From Flavobacterium sangjuense (lineage in GTDB: Bacteria; Bacteroidota; Bacteroidia; Flavobacteriales; Flavobacteriaceae): a stretch of 64,000 bases of DNA. Below are positions 51,168 to 59,925 of the stretch, one piece after another (the first letter of the stretch is position 1; each line of letters opens with the position of its first letter). The position numbers were made by a program, and so were the translations under genes. The notes beneath the pieces were generated by a model. The model did no database searches, was not told where the DNA came from, and worked only from the letters and a program-made list of their open reading frames with translations. The stretch is from NCBI RefSeq assembly GCF_004797125.1, contig NZ_CP038810.1:1860001-1924000 (forward strand). Direction: 5' to 3'.

Positions 51168-51842
51168 TTATTCTTCGGTTTCTAAGGCACGTTTTAAAAA
51201 GTCATTCATCGGTTTTAAAACGATTAACTTTTCGGCTACGATTTTACTAAAATTTGGATCTAAAAATAATTTGTCATCAATCTTTTCAGATGCCGTAAAA
51301 CTTTTCAATTTTAAAAACTCAATGGCAGGATGATTTGGGTCGAAATCTTTTGGTGCTTTCTTTAATGTATTATTTTCGTCACGGGTTAACGCGCCAAACT
51401 CTGATTTGAATTTTTTGTCGTTAACTATGGCTTCCAAATCTTCATAAAAAAAAGCAATTTCTTTTCTGATGCGTTTTAATTCATCCGGTTCAGGACACCA
51501 AACACCACCAGCGATAAAGGATTTTCCTTTTTCGAAATGAATATAATATCCCGGACTGTTTTTAGAGAATTTATTTTGGGTAAACCAAACACCCATATTG
51601 GTTTTATATGGCGATTTGTCTTTTGAAAAACGAATGTCACGGTTGATTCTAAACGTACAGTTTTTAACTTCCAATGGTTCCAATGATTTGTCCAAAGGTT
51701 TTAGGGCTGCCAAGATAGCCGCAATATAATTGTGATAATCTTTCTTGTAGTTTTCATACCTTTTCTTGTTGGCATGCATCCATTCGGTGTTATTGTTGGC
51801 AACTAAATCTTCAAGAAATTGGGCAGCTTCTTTGGTTATCAT
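51168..51842 (-). CDS. DUF2461 family protein
   Basis: A 224-residue cytoplasmic protein. The N-terminal EAAQFLEDLVANNNTEWMHA, the central FRINRDIRFSKDKSPYKTNM and GYYIHFEKGKSFIAGGVW match DUF2461 (TIGR02453). The function is unknown. It lies one base from the rhodanese-thioredoxin gene and seven bases from the glycosyltransferase gene. Confidence 0.93.
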   Translation of the reverse strand: MITKEAAQFLEDLVANNNTEWMHANKKRYENYKKDYHNYIAAILAALKPLDKSLEPLEVKNCTFRINRDIRFSKDKSPYKTNMGVWFTQNKFSKNSPGYYIHFEKGKSFIAGGVWCPEPDELKRIRKEIAFFYEDLEAIVNDKKFKSEFGALTRDENNTLKKAPKDFDPNHPAIEFLKLKSFTASEKIDDKLFLDPNFSKIVAEKLIVLKPMNDFLKRALETEE

Positions 51843-51843
51843 A

Positions 51844-52545
51844 TTACAAATGTTTTTTTAAATCTTCTTCCGAAATATAGCCAACGTTTCGCCAAACTTC
51901 TTTTCCTTTTTCATAAACGATTATGGTTGGCAAACTGTCTAATTTCATTTGTTCTACGATGGTTTTGTTTTCATCAGCATCCAACTGCACGATTTTAATC
52001 CGTTCCTTCATTTCTGTTTGAAACTTCAAAATATAAGGATTCATTTTTTTACAAGGCGCACACCATTTAGCATTGAAATCAATCATTACTCTATCACCGG
52101 ATTTTATTAATTCGCCATATTCCTGATCGCACATTCCAATGATTCTGCCACTTGGTTCTGAATTAGCATTGCCTAATGCTTTCCATTTCATAAAGCCACC
52201 ATCAAGATTATAGATTTCCTTGAAACCCAATTCGGCCAATTTATCCGCAGCTTGCGAACTTCTTCCGCCAACTTTACAATACACAAAAATTGGTTTTGAT
52301 TTGTCATAGGTTTTGGCTTTGGCAACAAAATTATCATCATTCCAATTCACATTTTTTGCATCAGCTATATGTTCGGCGCTATATTCTTCCGGAGTTCTAA
52401 CGTCTAATAATTGCGGATTTTCATTTGCTTTCAACTTTTCAGCAAATGATTTTGCATCAACAGTTTGAATAGCTTTTGATGTTTGTCCCTGGCAACTTAT
52501 AAATAGAAAACTCAAGAATAATAAGGAAATGAATTTTGATTGCAT
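51844..52545 (-). CDS. Rhodanese-thioredoxin fusion lipoprotein
   Basis: A 233-residue lipoprotein with lipobox LFISC (Cys18). A rhodanese domain (about 30-125) has catalytic Cys in PIFVYCKVGGRSSQAADKLA, and a thioredoxin-like domain (about 130-233) has WCAPCK. Both face the periplasm or the inner surface of the outer membrane. The domain order would let the rhodanese hand sulfur or oxidant to the thioredoxin. The exact function is unknown. Confidence 0.92.
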   Translation of the reverse strand: MQSKFISLLFLSFLFISCQGQTSKAIQTVDAKSFAEKLKANENPQLLDVRTPEEYSAEHIADAKNVNWNDDNFVAKAKTYDKSKPIFVYCKVGGRSSQAADKLAELGFKEIYNLDGGFMKWKALGNANSEPSGRIIGMCDQEYGELIKSGDRVMIDFNAKWCAPCKKMNPYILKFQTEMKERIKIVQLDADENKTIVEQMKLDSLPTIIVYEKGKEVWRNVGYISEEDLKKHL

Positions 52546-52584
52546 GCTTTTAAATTTTACACAAAATTACAAATTTGAGCGATA

Positions 52585-53664
52585 CTAAAGATTAAAAATT
52601 TTATAAGTCTGATGTGTTGTTTTTACTATGTTTTCTGTGCGTTCAGGATGCGTATCGGAAATAAATAACTGACCAAATTCTTCATTGTTTACCATTTCAA
52701 TTATTTTGCTCACGCGAAATTCATCAAGCTTGTCAAAGATATCGTCAAACAGTAAAATGGGTTTTTCGCCGCTTTGTTTTTTGACAAAATCAAATTGAGC
52801 CAGTTTCAATGCGATGAGAAATGATTTTTGCTGTCCTTGGGAACCAAACTTTTTAATCGGATAATTATCAATTTCAAAAGACAAATCGTCTTTGTGAACG
52901 CCAACCGAAGTATAGTGCAAAGCTCTATCTTTACTGATGTTTTCTTCCAATAAAGTCAAAGTATCTTTTTCAAACAAATCACTTTGATAAACCAATTGCA
53001 CCGTTTCGGCCGAGTTGGTAATTTCACGATGGTAATTATTAAAAATTGGAATAAAATCTTTCAGAAACTTTTTTCGTTTTTCAAAGATGAATTGTCCAAG
53101 TGTGTTGAGTTGCTCATTATAAATAGACAAAGTATCGGTTTCAAAAACATGGTTTAGCGCAAAATATTTCAGCAAAGCATTACGCTGACTGATGATTTTT
53201 TGGTATTGAATCAATTGCTGTAAATACGAACTGTCCAGTTGCGATATAACCGTATCAATAAATTTTCTGCGGGTTTCGCTTCCTTCAATAATCAAATCGC
53301 TATCGGCAGGCGATATAATCACCAACGGAATAAAACCAATATGATCTGAGAACTTTTCATAAACTTTACCGTTTCGTTTCAGGACTTTCTTTTGTCCTTT
53401 TTTTAAACTGCATAAGATTTGCTCGCTTCTTTCGTTTTTTTCAAATTCACCATCAACCACAAAAAATTCTTCTCCGTGTTTGATGTTTTGCACCGCCAGC
53501 GGATTGAAATAACTTTTACCGTTTGCCAAATGATAGATAGCATCAAGGATATTGGTTTTTCCAATACCATTTTTACCCACGAAACAATTGATTTTGGTAT
53601 CCAATTCGAAGGCGATTTCCGAAAAATTTTTGTAATTGAGTAATGAAATTCGCTTTAAAAACAA
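52585..53664 (-). CDS. recF: DNA replication and repair protein RecF
   Basis: A 359-residue SMC-like ATPase that helps load RecA at single-strand gaps. Walker A is GKNGIGKT (30-37); the signature is [20 protein letters not shown], and Walker B is [16 protein letters not shown]. It has its own upstream region and is divergent from the TPR gene at 53788. dnaA and dnaN are not in the window. Confidence 0.97.
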   Translation of the reverse strand: MFLKRISLLNYKNFSEIAFELDTKINCFVGKNGIGKTNILDAIYHLANGKSYFNPLAVQNIKHGEEFFVVDGEFEKNERSEQILCSLKKGQKKVLKRNGKVYEKFSDHIGFIPLVIISPADSDLIIEGSETRRKFIDTVISQLDSSYLQQLIQYQKIISQRNALLKYFALNHVFETDTLSIYNEQLNTLGQFIFEKRKKFLKDFIPIFNNYHREITNSAETVQLVYQSDLFEKDTLTLLEENISKDRALHYTSVGVHKDDLSFEIDNYPIKKFGSQGQQKSFLIALKLAQFDFVKKQSGEKPILLFDDIFDKLDEFRVSKIIEMVNNEEFGQLFISDTHPERTENIVKTTHQTYKIFNL

Positions 53665-53758
53665 TTTGGTTTTTGTTTAAAATTAATGCTCTAAACTTAA
53701 GAGGTGCAAATTATTCAAAAATATCCATAAAAATAGCTTTTAAATATGAATTAATTTT

Positions 53759-53766
53759 TATTTTTG
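53759..53766 (+). promoter_or_regulatory. -7 box TATTTTTG of the TPR gene
   Basis: A perfect -7 box 21 bases before the ATG at 53788. No TTG lies at the usual distance. Confidence 0.45.
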
Positions 53767-53787
53767 CGCACACTAAATTAAAAATAA

Positions 53788-54576
53788 ATGGCAACTTTTA
53801 ACAAAAGAGGATATAAAGCACCAAAAGAAAAAGCAGAGAAATTAGACAATAACTACATTGAAGATGTAAATGTTGATGAAAAAGACAGCGCAACAGCAAA
53901 AGCATTTGATACTTTAGATCAATCGGCTTCGAGAGCTGAAGATTTTGTAGCCAAAAATCAAAAATATATTTTAGGATTCCTTACTATTGTGGCGCTAGCG
54001 ACAGTATCTTATTTATTATACCAAAAATTTATTGCTGAGCCAAGCCAGGAAGAAGCAGCAAATGAATTATTTGTGGCGCAACAAAACTTTCAAAAAGCGG
54101 TTGATGCTTCGGGAACCAAAGCAGATTCATTATATAGTTTAGTTTTGAAAGGGTCTGAAGGGAAATTTGGAGTAGTGAAAATTGCTGACGAATATTCAGG
54201 AACTGATGCCGGGAATTTAGCGAACTACTACGCAGGAATCTCGTATTTGAATACTAAAAAATATGCTGAAGCGATTGCTAGTTTAGAGAAATTCAAATCG
54301 GATGATATTATGTTGAGCACTTTAGCAATTGGAGCAGTTGGTGATGCTTATGCGCAACAAAACAAGCAAAAAGAAGCTTTAGAGCATTATATCAAAGCAG
54401 CTGATGCTAACAAAAACGAATTAACAAGACCAAGGTATTTATTAAAAGCTGGTAAAACAGCATTGGTTTTAGGAAATAAAGCAGATGCTTTAAAGTATTT
54501 CAATGATATCAAAGATAATTACGAAGCAACTCCGGAAGCGCAAGCTGTTGATGCTTTGATTGGTTTAGCACAATAA
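53788..54576 (+). CDS. TPR protein, YfgM/UPF0070 like
   Basis: A 262-residue protein. A charged cytoplasmic N-terminal part is followed by one membrane helix (about 67-85, YILGFLTIVALATVSYLLYQ) and a periplasmic helical TPR region (about 150-255, AYAQQNKQKEALEHYIKAAD). The layout is that of YfgM, a partner of the Sec translocon and chaperones. It is followed by ribH behind a terminator. Confidence 0.86.
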   Translation: MATFNKRGYKAPKEKAEKLDNNYIEDVNVDEKDSATAKAFDTLDQSASRAEDFVAKNQKYILGFLTIVALATVSYLLYQKFIAEPSQEEAANELFVAQQNFQKAVDASGTKADSLYSLVLKGSEGKFGVVKIADEYSGTDAGNLANYYAGISYLNTKKYAEAIASLEKFKSDDIMLSTLAIGAVGDAYAQQNKQKEALEHYIKAADANKNELTRPRYLLKAGKTALVLGNKADALKYFNDIKDNYEATPEAQAVDALIGLAQ

Positions 54577-54598
54577 TTCAAAGAAAAAGTTTAGAAAA

Positions 54599-54631
54599 AG
54601 GATTAAGGATTGTATCTTTAATCCTTTTTTG
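54599..54631 (+). terminator. Terminator of the TPR gene
   Basis: GGATTAA and TTAATCC are complementary around an 11-base loop and are followed by TTTTTT. It lies just before the ribH start, so ribH probably needs its own promoter or read-through. Confidence 0.75.
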
Positions 54632-54649
54632 TTTTTAAAAATAAATTTT

Positions 54650-55144
54650 ATGGCAACTGCAAATAAGAATTTATCTAATTATGATAAAAATAGCCTTCCA
54701 AACGCGAAGGACTTTCGGTTTGGGATTGTTGTTTCAGAATGGAACGATCATATCACAAACGGTTTATATAATGGGGCAGAAGCTGCCTTGTTAGATTGTG
54801 GTGCCAAACCGGAAAATATTATCCGTTGGAATGTTCCCGGAAGTTTTGAACTTGTTTATGGCGCGCAGCGAATGATTGTTACGCAGGAAGTTGATGTGGT
54901 GATTACCATTGGCTGCGTGATAAAAGGAGAAACGATGCATTTCGAATTTGTTTGCGAAGGCGTAACCCAAGGCATCAAAGATTTGAATGTGCAAACCGAT
55001 GTTCCTGTGATTTTTTGTTTATTGACCGATAACAACGAACAGCAATCCATAGACAGAAGTGGTGGCGTTCATGGAAATAAAGGAACCGAAGCCGCGATTG
55101 CCGCGATAAAAATGGCTGATTTAAGAAGGAAAACGAATTCATAA
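54650..55144 (+). CDS. ribH: 6,7-dimethyl-8-ribityllumazine synthase
   Basis: A 164-residue riboflavin pathway enzyme that condenses the ribityl-diaminouracil with dihydroxybutanone phosphate. The motifs FGIVVSEWNDHITNGLYNGA, VPGSFELVYGAQRM, CVIKGETMHFEFVCEGVTQG and PVIFCLLTDNNEQQS are canonical. The ATG at 54650 is chosen because seven upstream codons are not family-like. No FMN riboswitch is visible upstream. Confidence 0.97.
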   Translation: MATANKNLSNYDKNSLPNAKDFRFGIVVSEWNDHITNGLYNGAEAALLDCGAKPENIIRWNVPGSFELVYGAQRMIVTQEVDVVITIGCVIKGETMHFEFVCEGVTQGIKDLNVQTDVPVIFCLLTDNNEQQSIDRSGGVHGNKGTEAAIAAIKMADLRRKTNS

Positions 55145-55168
55145 TATTTGTTTTTCAATATAAAATAG

Positions 55169-55200
55169 AAGCCTATTCCATTGTGAATAGGTTTTTTATT
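55169..55200 (+). terminator. Terminator of ribH
   Basis: CCTATTC and GAATAGG are complementary around a 6-base loop and are followed by a T run. Confidence 0.85.
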
Positions 55201-55240
55201 TTTAGGCAGTTATTAACAACAAATCCGAATACTTTTTTAT

Positions 55241-55248
55241 TAAATTTG
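55241..55248 (+). promoter_or_regulatory. -7 box TAAATTTG of the mutL unit
   Basis: A perfect -7 box 53 bases before the mutL ATG. The leader between it and the ATG contains the heptamer array. No TTG lies at the usual distance. Confidence 0.45.
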
Positions 55249-55266
55249 CTAACTTCGGTTTTCCTA

Positions 55267-55301
55267 CTGAATACTTATTACTGAACACTGAACACTAAAG
55301 A
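55267..55301. repeat. 7-bp phased array, CTGAACA family, copy 2, ending at a start codon
   Basis: Five steps, CTGAATA, CTTATTA, CTGAACA, CTGAACA and CTAAAGA, fill 55267-55301 exactly, and the mutL ATG begins on the next base. The array would be the end of the mutL leader. Related copies are at 19125-19145 and, in reverse, at 58851-58864. Confidence 0.75.
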
Positions 55302-57152
55302 ATGTCAAGCATAATTCAATTACTTCCCGATCATGTTGCCAACCAAATTGCTGCCGGCGAAGTAGTACAAAGACCAGCTTCTGTAGTTAAAGAATTATTA
55401 GAAAATGCTGTTGATGCCAAAGCAACCGACATAAAACTTATTATTAAAGACGCCGGTAAATCATTGATTCAGGTTATTGATAATGGACTTGGAATGAGTA
55501 TTACCGATTCCCGTTTGTGTTTTGAGCGTCATGCTACTTCAAAAATTCGTCACGCGGAAGATTTATTTTCGTTGCATACAAAAGGGTTTCGTGGCGAAGC
55601 ATTAGCTTCTATTGCTGCGATTGCACATGTCGAAATGAAGACCAAGCAGGAGCAGGATGAATTGGGAACGCACATCATTATTGAAGGCAGTAAGTTTGTT
55701 TCACAAGAACCTTCCGTGTTGCCAAAAGGCACTTCGTTTTCGGTTAAAAATTTATTTTTTAATATTCCGGCGCGACGCAATTTCTTAAAATCAGATACGG
55801 TGGAACAACGCTATATTGTTGATGAATTTCAGCGTGTCGCGATGGCGCATCCGAATATTCATTTTACGATGTATCACAATGGCAGTGAAATGTTCAACCT
55901 GCCAATTTCGAATTTCAGACAACGTATTGTCAATATTTTTTCGGGTAAAACCAATGAAAAATTAGTGCCGGCAAAAGAAGAAACCGAAATCGTAAACCTT
56001 CACGGCTTTATCGGAAAACCTGAATTCTCAAAGAAAAACAGAGGAGAACAATTCTTTTTTGTCAACAACCGATTTATCAAAAGTGGTTATCTGCATCACG
56101 CCGTTATGGCTGCCTACGAAGGTCTGTTAAAAGACGGTGCGCAGCCAAGTTATTTTTTATACTTAGATGTGCCGCCACATTCGATTGATATCAATATTCA
56201 TCCAACGAAAACCGAAATTAAGTTTGACGATGAACATGCTTTGTATGCTATACTGCGTTCATCAATTAAACACAGTTTGGGGCAATTTAATGTAGCTCCT
56301 GTGTTAGATTTCGATAGAGATCCAAATTTAGATACGCCATATCAATATCAAAATAAAGAAGCTGAATATCCAACAATTCAGGTCGACCGTACTTATAATC
56401 CATTTTCAGAAGAGAAGCCAAATAAAGCTTTTGCATCTTCTTCCAATTATAAAAAACCGGAAGCGCAACCGAGTTGGGAAAGTCTTTATGTTGGTTTAAA
56501 ACAAGCGGGACAAGAGATAGCCGAAATGACTTTTGAAAATGAAGCCGTAACTTCTTCGTTATTTGAAGAAAATGAAATGGAGCAGGAAGTTAAGCGAACC
56601 TATCAAATTCAAAAGAAGTATATCGTTAGCCCAATAAAATCGGGTATGGTTATTATCAATCAGAAACGGGCGCACGAACGCGTTTTGTATGAAGCCTTTT
56701 TGACAAGCATGACGGTGCATCAGGCATCAAGCCAGCAAATGTTGTTTCCGTTGCAGTTGTATTATTCGTCAGATGAAATCGAATTAATAGCCGAATTAAA
56801 ATCTTCTTTGGAAAGTACCGGATTTATTTTTGAAGCGATTAACGAAGACAATGTGGTAATTTCGGGTTTGCCTGTCAATGTGACCGAAAGTGAAATTTCT
56901 ATCGTTTTGGAAGAGTTATTGAGTGACTTGCATGATGGAATTCCGGATAGCAGTTTTAGTCAAAATGATACCATTGCCAAATCGATGGCCAAAAGTCTGG
57001 CAGTAAAAACCGGAACCTATTTAACCGAAAAAGAACAGGAAAATTTGGTGCACAATCTTTTTGCCTGCAAAGAACCGAATGTGTCACCATTTCAAAAACC
57101 AACATTCATCACGATGAGTGTGGAAGATTTAGATAAAAAATTCAGCGTATGA
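55302..57152 (+). CDS. mutL: DNA mismatch repair protein MutL
   Basis: A 616-residue GHKL ATPase. The ATP site has VVKELLENAVDAKATDIKL, IQVIDNGLGMSI, KGFRGEALASIA and the DIHPTK-like NIHPTKTEIKF. The C-terminal dimerisation domain is present. The endonuclease motif DQHA(X)2E(X)4E reads NQKRAHERVLYE, with Asp and His replaced, and the CPHGRP metal motif appears as SPFQKP. The nuclease is thus probably inactive. It overlaps the next rhomboid gene by four bases. Confidence 0.96.
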   Translation: MSSIIQLLPDHVANQIAAGEVVQRPASVVKELLENAVDAKATDIKLIIKDAGKSLIQVIDNGLGMSITDSRLCFERHATSKIRHAEDLFSLHTKGFRGEALASIAAIAHVEMKTKQEQDELGTHIIIEGSKFVSQEPSVLPKGTSFSVKNLFFNIPARRNFLKSDTVEQRYIVDEFQRVAMAHPNIHFTMYHNGSEMFNLPISNFRQRIVNIFSGKTNEKLVPAKEETEIVNLHGFIGKPEFSKKNRGEQFFFVNNRFIKSGYLHHAVMAAYEGLLKDGAQPSYFLYLDVPPHSIDINIHPTKTEIKFDDEHALYAILRSSIKHSLGQFNVAPVLDFDRDPNLDTPYQYQNKEAEYPTIQVDRTYNPFSEEKPNKAFASSSNYKKPEAQPSWESLYVGLKQAGQEIAEMTFENEAVTSSLFEENEMEQEVKRTYQIQKKYIVSPIKSGMVIINQKRAHERVLYEAFLTSMTVHQASSQQMLFPLQLYYSSDEIELIAELKSSLESTGFIFEAINEDNVVISGLPVNVTESEISIVLEELLSDLHDGIPDSSFSQNDTIAKSMAKSLAVKTGTYLTEKEQENLVHNLFACKEPNVSPFQKPTFITMSVEDLDKKFSV

Positions 57153-57982
57153 TGCGAATGACCGATACTGTTAAGCAGTTACTTATTATCAATATTATAT
57201 TTTATGTAGGTTCCAATATTGTTGGCGATGTAGCCTATCAATTACTTTCAGAATATTATCCAGGAAATTCCAATTTTAGGTTTTGGCAGCCATTAACTGC
57301 AATGTTTATGCATGCTCCAGTTTATGGTCAGGGAAGTTCAGCGGGAATTATGCATATTGTTTTCAATATGTTCGCTTTGGTTTCTTTTGGAGCTGCATTG
57401 GAACATTTTTGGGGAGCCAAGAAATTCATTTTCTTTTATATTTCCTGCGGATTAGGTGCGGCAGCGTTGCATACGGCGGTAAATTATTTCCAAATTCAAT
57501 ATGCTTTAGAGCAGCTTTCGAGTTTGAATTTTTCGAATAGCGATATCCATATTCTTTTAAGTACCGATTATAGCAGCGTTTTTGATGAAAAAGGGCAGAT
57601 GGTAGCGAGTAAAGTGAAAACTATTTTAGATAATGCCCATTGTACACAAGAGCAGTTTAATATTTTGGCATCAGCAGTTCAAAATTTTCAATCGACTTCA
57701 CTTGGAGCTTCCGGAGCTATTTATGGGTTGTTAACAGCGTTTGCTTTTATGTTTCCATCCGCAGAATTGGGTATTATGTTTATTCCAATTCCGATTAAGG
57801 CTAAATATTTTGTGCCGGGAATAATTGCAATCGATTTATTTTTAGGCTTTAGAGGAAGTTCTCTTTTTGGTGCCGGCGGAACTGGAATTGCCCATTTTGC
57901 CCATGTTGGTGGAGCATTAACAGGTTTTGTAATGATGTGGTATTGGAAACGAAATCAGTTTAATAAAAACCGTTGGAATTAA
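57149..57982 (+). CDS. Rhomboid family intramembrane protease (first of two)
   Basis: A 277-residue membrane protein. The nucleophile motif GASGAIYGLL and the catalytic His in GIAHFAHVGGALTG are both present, in a six-helix core. The segment MHAPVYGQGSSAGIMHIVFN has the typical first loop. A hydrophilic insertion of about 60 residues (ALEQLSSLNFSNSDIHILLS region) lies between helices. It starts inside mutL by four bases. Confidence 0.93.
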   Translation: MMRMTDTVKQLLIINIIFYVGSNIVGDVAYQLLSEYYPGNSNFRFWQPLTAMFMHAPVYGQGSSAGIMHIVFNMFALVSFGAALEHFWGAKKFIFFYISCGLGAAALHTAVNYFQIQYALEQLSSLNFSNSDIHILLSTDYSSVFDEKGQMVASKVKTILDNAHCTQEQFNILASAVQNFQSTSLGASGAIYGLLTAFAFMFPSAELGIMFIPIPIKAKYFVPGIIAIDLFLGFRGSSLFGAGGTGIAHFAHVGGALTGFVMMWYWKRNQFNKNRWN

Positions 57983-57985
57983 AAT

Positions 57986-58855
57986 ATGAATTTAATACAA
58001 GACTTAAAATTTCAATACAAGATTGGGAATGTAGGTGTCCGATTGATTTTTTGGAATCTCATTCTTTTTGCTGTACCTGAAGTTTTTTTTGCTCTAGCTC
58101 AACTTTTCCATGTCAATATTGATTACCTCAGTTATGTTAGCTTGTCTACCAATTGGAGCGATTTAGCTTGGAAACCTTGGTCTGTTTTAAGCTATGCTTT
58201 TTTCCATTTTGGTGTCATTCATTTAGTGTTTAATATGCTGATGCTGCATTTTACCACTCGATTGTTTCTTACTTTTTTTACACAAAAGCAACTGTTAGGC
58301 GTTTATTTGCTTTCAGCTATTTTTTCAGGACTTATTTATTTATTGGGTTATCATTACCTTCCGATGTTGGTTAATGTTAGTACAACTATGGTTGGTGCTT
58401 CAGGTGCAATCATGGCTGTCTTAATTGCCACAACTGCTTATCAACCCTTTATGGATGTTAGATTGGCATTGTTTGGAAAAGTAAAGCTATGGCAAATTGC
58501 AATTTTGTTTTTGCTTCTTGATTTGATTCAACTGCCTATGAATAACACCGGCGGACATATTGCGCATTTGAGCGGAGCATTTTTTGGCTATATTTACATC
58601 AGACTGTTGCAAAACGGAACCGATTTGAGTAAGATTGTAGACTCAGTATTGAATTTATTCAGTAAAAAGCAATCAACACCTTTCAAAAAAGTGCATGTTA
58701 ACCCCAAAAAACCTGCCGTAAAAAGAGAGAGTAAAATTGTTGTCAAAGACAAAACACAACAACAGCTTGACGAGATTTTGGATAAAATCAGTCAATCGGG
58801 TTATGATAGTCTGACAGCAGAAGAGAAAGAGTTTCTGTTTAAAGCAGGGAAATAA
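57986..58855 (+). CDS. Rhomboid family intramembrane protease (second of two)
   Basis: A 289-residue membrane protein. The nucleophile motif is GASGAIMAVL and the His motif GGHIAHLSGAFFGY. A cytoplasmic tail of about 80 residues follows, rich in Lys and ending DEILDKISQSGYDSLTAEEK, a DUF6576-type C-terminal motif. It starts three bases after the first rhomboid gene. The two share the fold but not close sequence, so they are not a recent duplication. Confidence 0.93.
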   Translation: MNLIQDLKFQYKIGNVGVRLIFWNLILFAVPEVFFALAQLFHVNIDYLSYVSLSTNWSDLAWKPWSVLSYAFFHFGVIHLVFNMLMLHFTTRLFLTFFTQKQLLGVYLLSAIFSGLIYLLGYHYLPMLVNVSTTMVGASGAIMAVLIATTAYQPFMDVRLALFGKVKLWQIAILFLLLDLIQLPMNNTGGHIAHLSGAFFGYIYIRLLQNGTDLSKIVDSVLNLFSKKQSTPFKKVHVNPKKPAVKRESKIVVKDKTQQQLDEILDKISQSGYDSLTAEEKEFLFKAGK

Positions 58856-58864
58856 GTATTCAGT
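58851..58864 (-). repeat. CTGAACA family fragment, copy 3
   Basis: On the minus strand ACTGAATACTTATT is identical over 14 bases to the start of the array at 55266-55279. It overlaps the stop codon of the second rhomboid gene. Confidence 0.55.
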
Positions 58865-58875
58865 TAAAAAATTAA

Positions 58876-59925
58876 ATGAAAAAACTTTCGTGGTTTAATA
58901 AAGTAGTATTTGCATTCAATATAGTTGTTACTGTATTGACTTTTGTTGCTTATGTTTTACCATTTCTGGCACCCAAAATGTTTCCGCTGCTTTCGGTGTT
59001 GACCTTGATTTTGCCGCTGTTTCTTATTATAAACGCCTTGTTTTTTATTTATTGGTTGTTGCAATTAAAACGTCAGGTTATACTTTCCGGTTTGGTTTTA
59101 TTACTTGGGATTACGTTTATTAATAAATTCTACAAGTTTTCGTCCCATGATATTGAGGCAACCGAAAAGGATTTTACAGTGATGAGTTATAACGTTCGCC
59201 TGTTTAACTTGTTTGACTGGATTGATAATGATAATGTTGGTAATACTATTTTGAGTTTTATCAATGAGCAAAATCCTGATATTTTGTGTATTCAGGAATA
59301 TTCTGAAAATGCTAAAATTGATTTGAGAATTTACAAGTACAAAGCCATTTTTATGGAAGGCAAACAAATCAAAACGGGACAAGCTATTTTCTCTAAATTT
59401 CCAATTTTTAACCAGGGCGATTTCAAAATTCCAACAGCGGGAAATAATATCATTTATGCCGATATCAGAAAAGGGAAAGACACGATTAGAGTGTATAACA
59501 TTCATTTGCAATCCATCAAAATTTCTCCCGATGTGAATGAGATTTCCGAGCATGTTGATGCTATAAACCAAAGCAAATCCCAACAACTTTTTAGCAGAAT
59601 ACGTGATGCTTTTAAGAAACAGGAACTGCAAGCTGAGATTTTAGTTAAGCATAAAAACGAGTGTACTTATCCTGTGATTATTTGTGGCGATATGAATAAT
59701 AGTCCGTTTTCGTATGTTTATCGAAGCATCAAATCTGATTTGAATGATTGTTTTGTAGAATCCGGAAATGGGTTTGGCCAAACCTATAAATTCAAATATT
59801 ATCCTGCCCGAATTGACTATATTTTTGCCAGTAAAAAAATGAAAGTCAAAAACTTCAAAACGTTTACCAATTTTGAAAATTCCGATCACTTTCCGATAAT
59901 GACGAGATTGAGTTTTATTGAGTAA
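58876..59925 (+). CDS. Membrane-anchored endonuclease/exonuclease/phosphatase family protein
   Basis: A 349-residue protein. Three membrane helices occupy residues 1-90; the rest is an EEP fold with VMSYNVRLFNLFDW, DILCIQEYSENAKID, YNIHLQS, ICGDMNNSPFSYVYRS and SDHFPIMTRL, the full set of metal and catalytic residues. The active domain is probably on the outer side of the inner membrane. Substrates in the family are phosphodiesters. It is the last gene of the mutL unit. Confidence 0.92.
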   Translation: MKKLSWFNKVVFAFNIVVTVLTFVAYVLPFLAPKMFPLLSVLTLILPLFLIINALFFIYWLLQLKRQVILSGLVLLLGITFINKFYKFSSHDIEATEKDFTVMSYNVRLFNLFDWIDNDNVGNTILSFINEQNPDILCIQEYSENAKIDLRIYKYKAIFMEGKQIKTGQAIFSKFPIFNQGDFKIPTAGNNIIYADIRKGKDTIRVYNIHLQSIKISPDVNEISEHVDAINQSKSQQLFSRIRDAFKKQELQAEILVKHKNECTYPVIICGDMNNSPFSYVYRSIKSDLNDCFVESGNGFGQTYKFKYYPARIDYIFASKKMKVKNFKTFTNFENSDHFPIMTRLSFIE

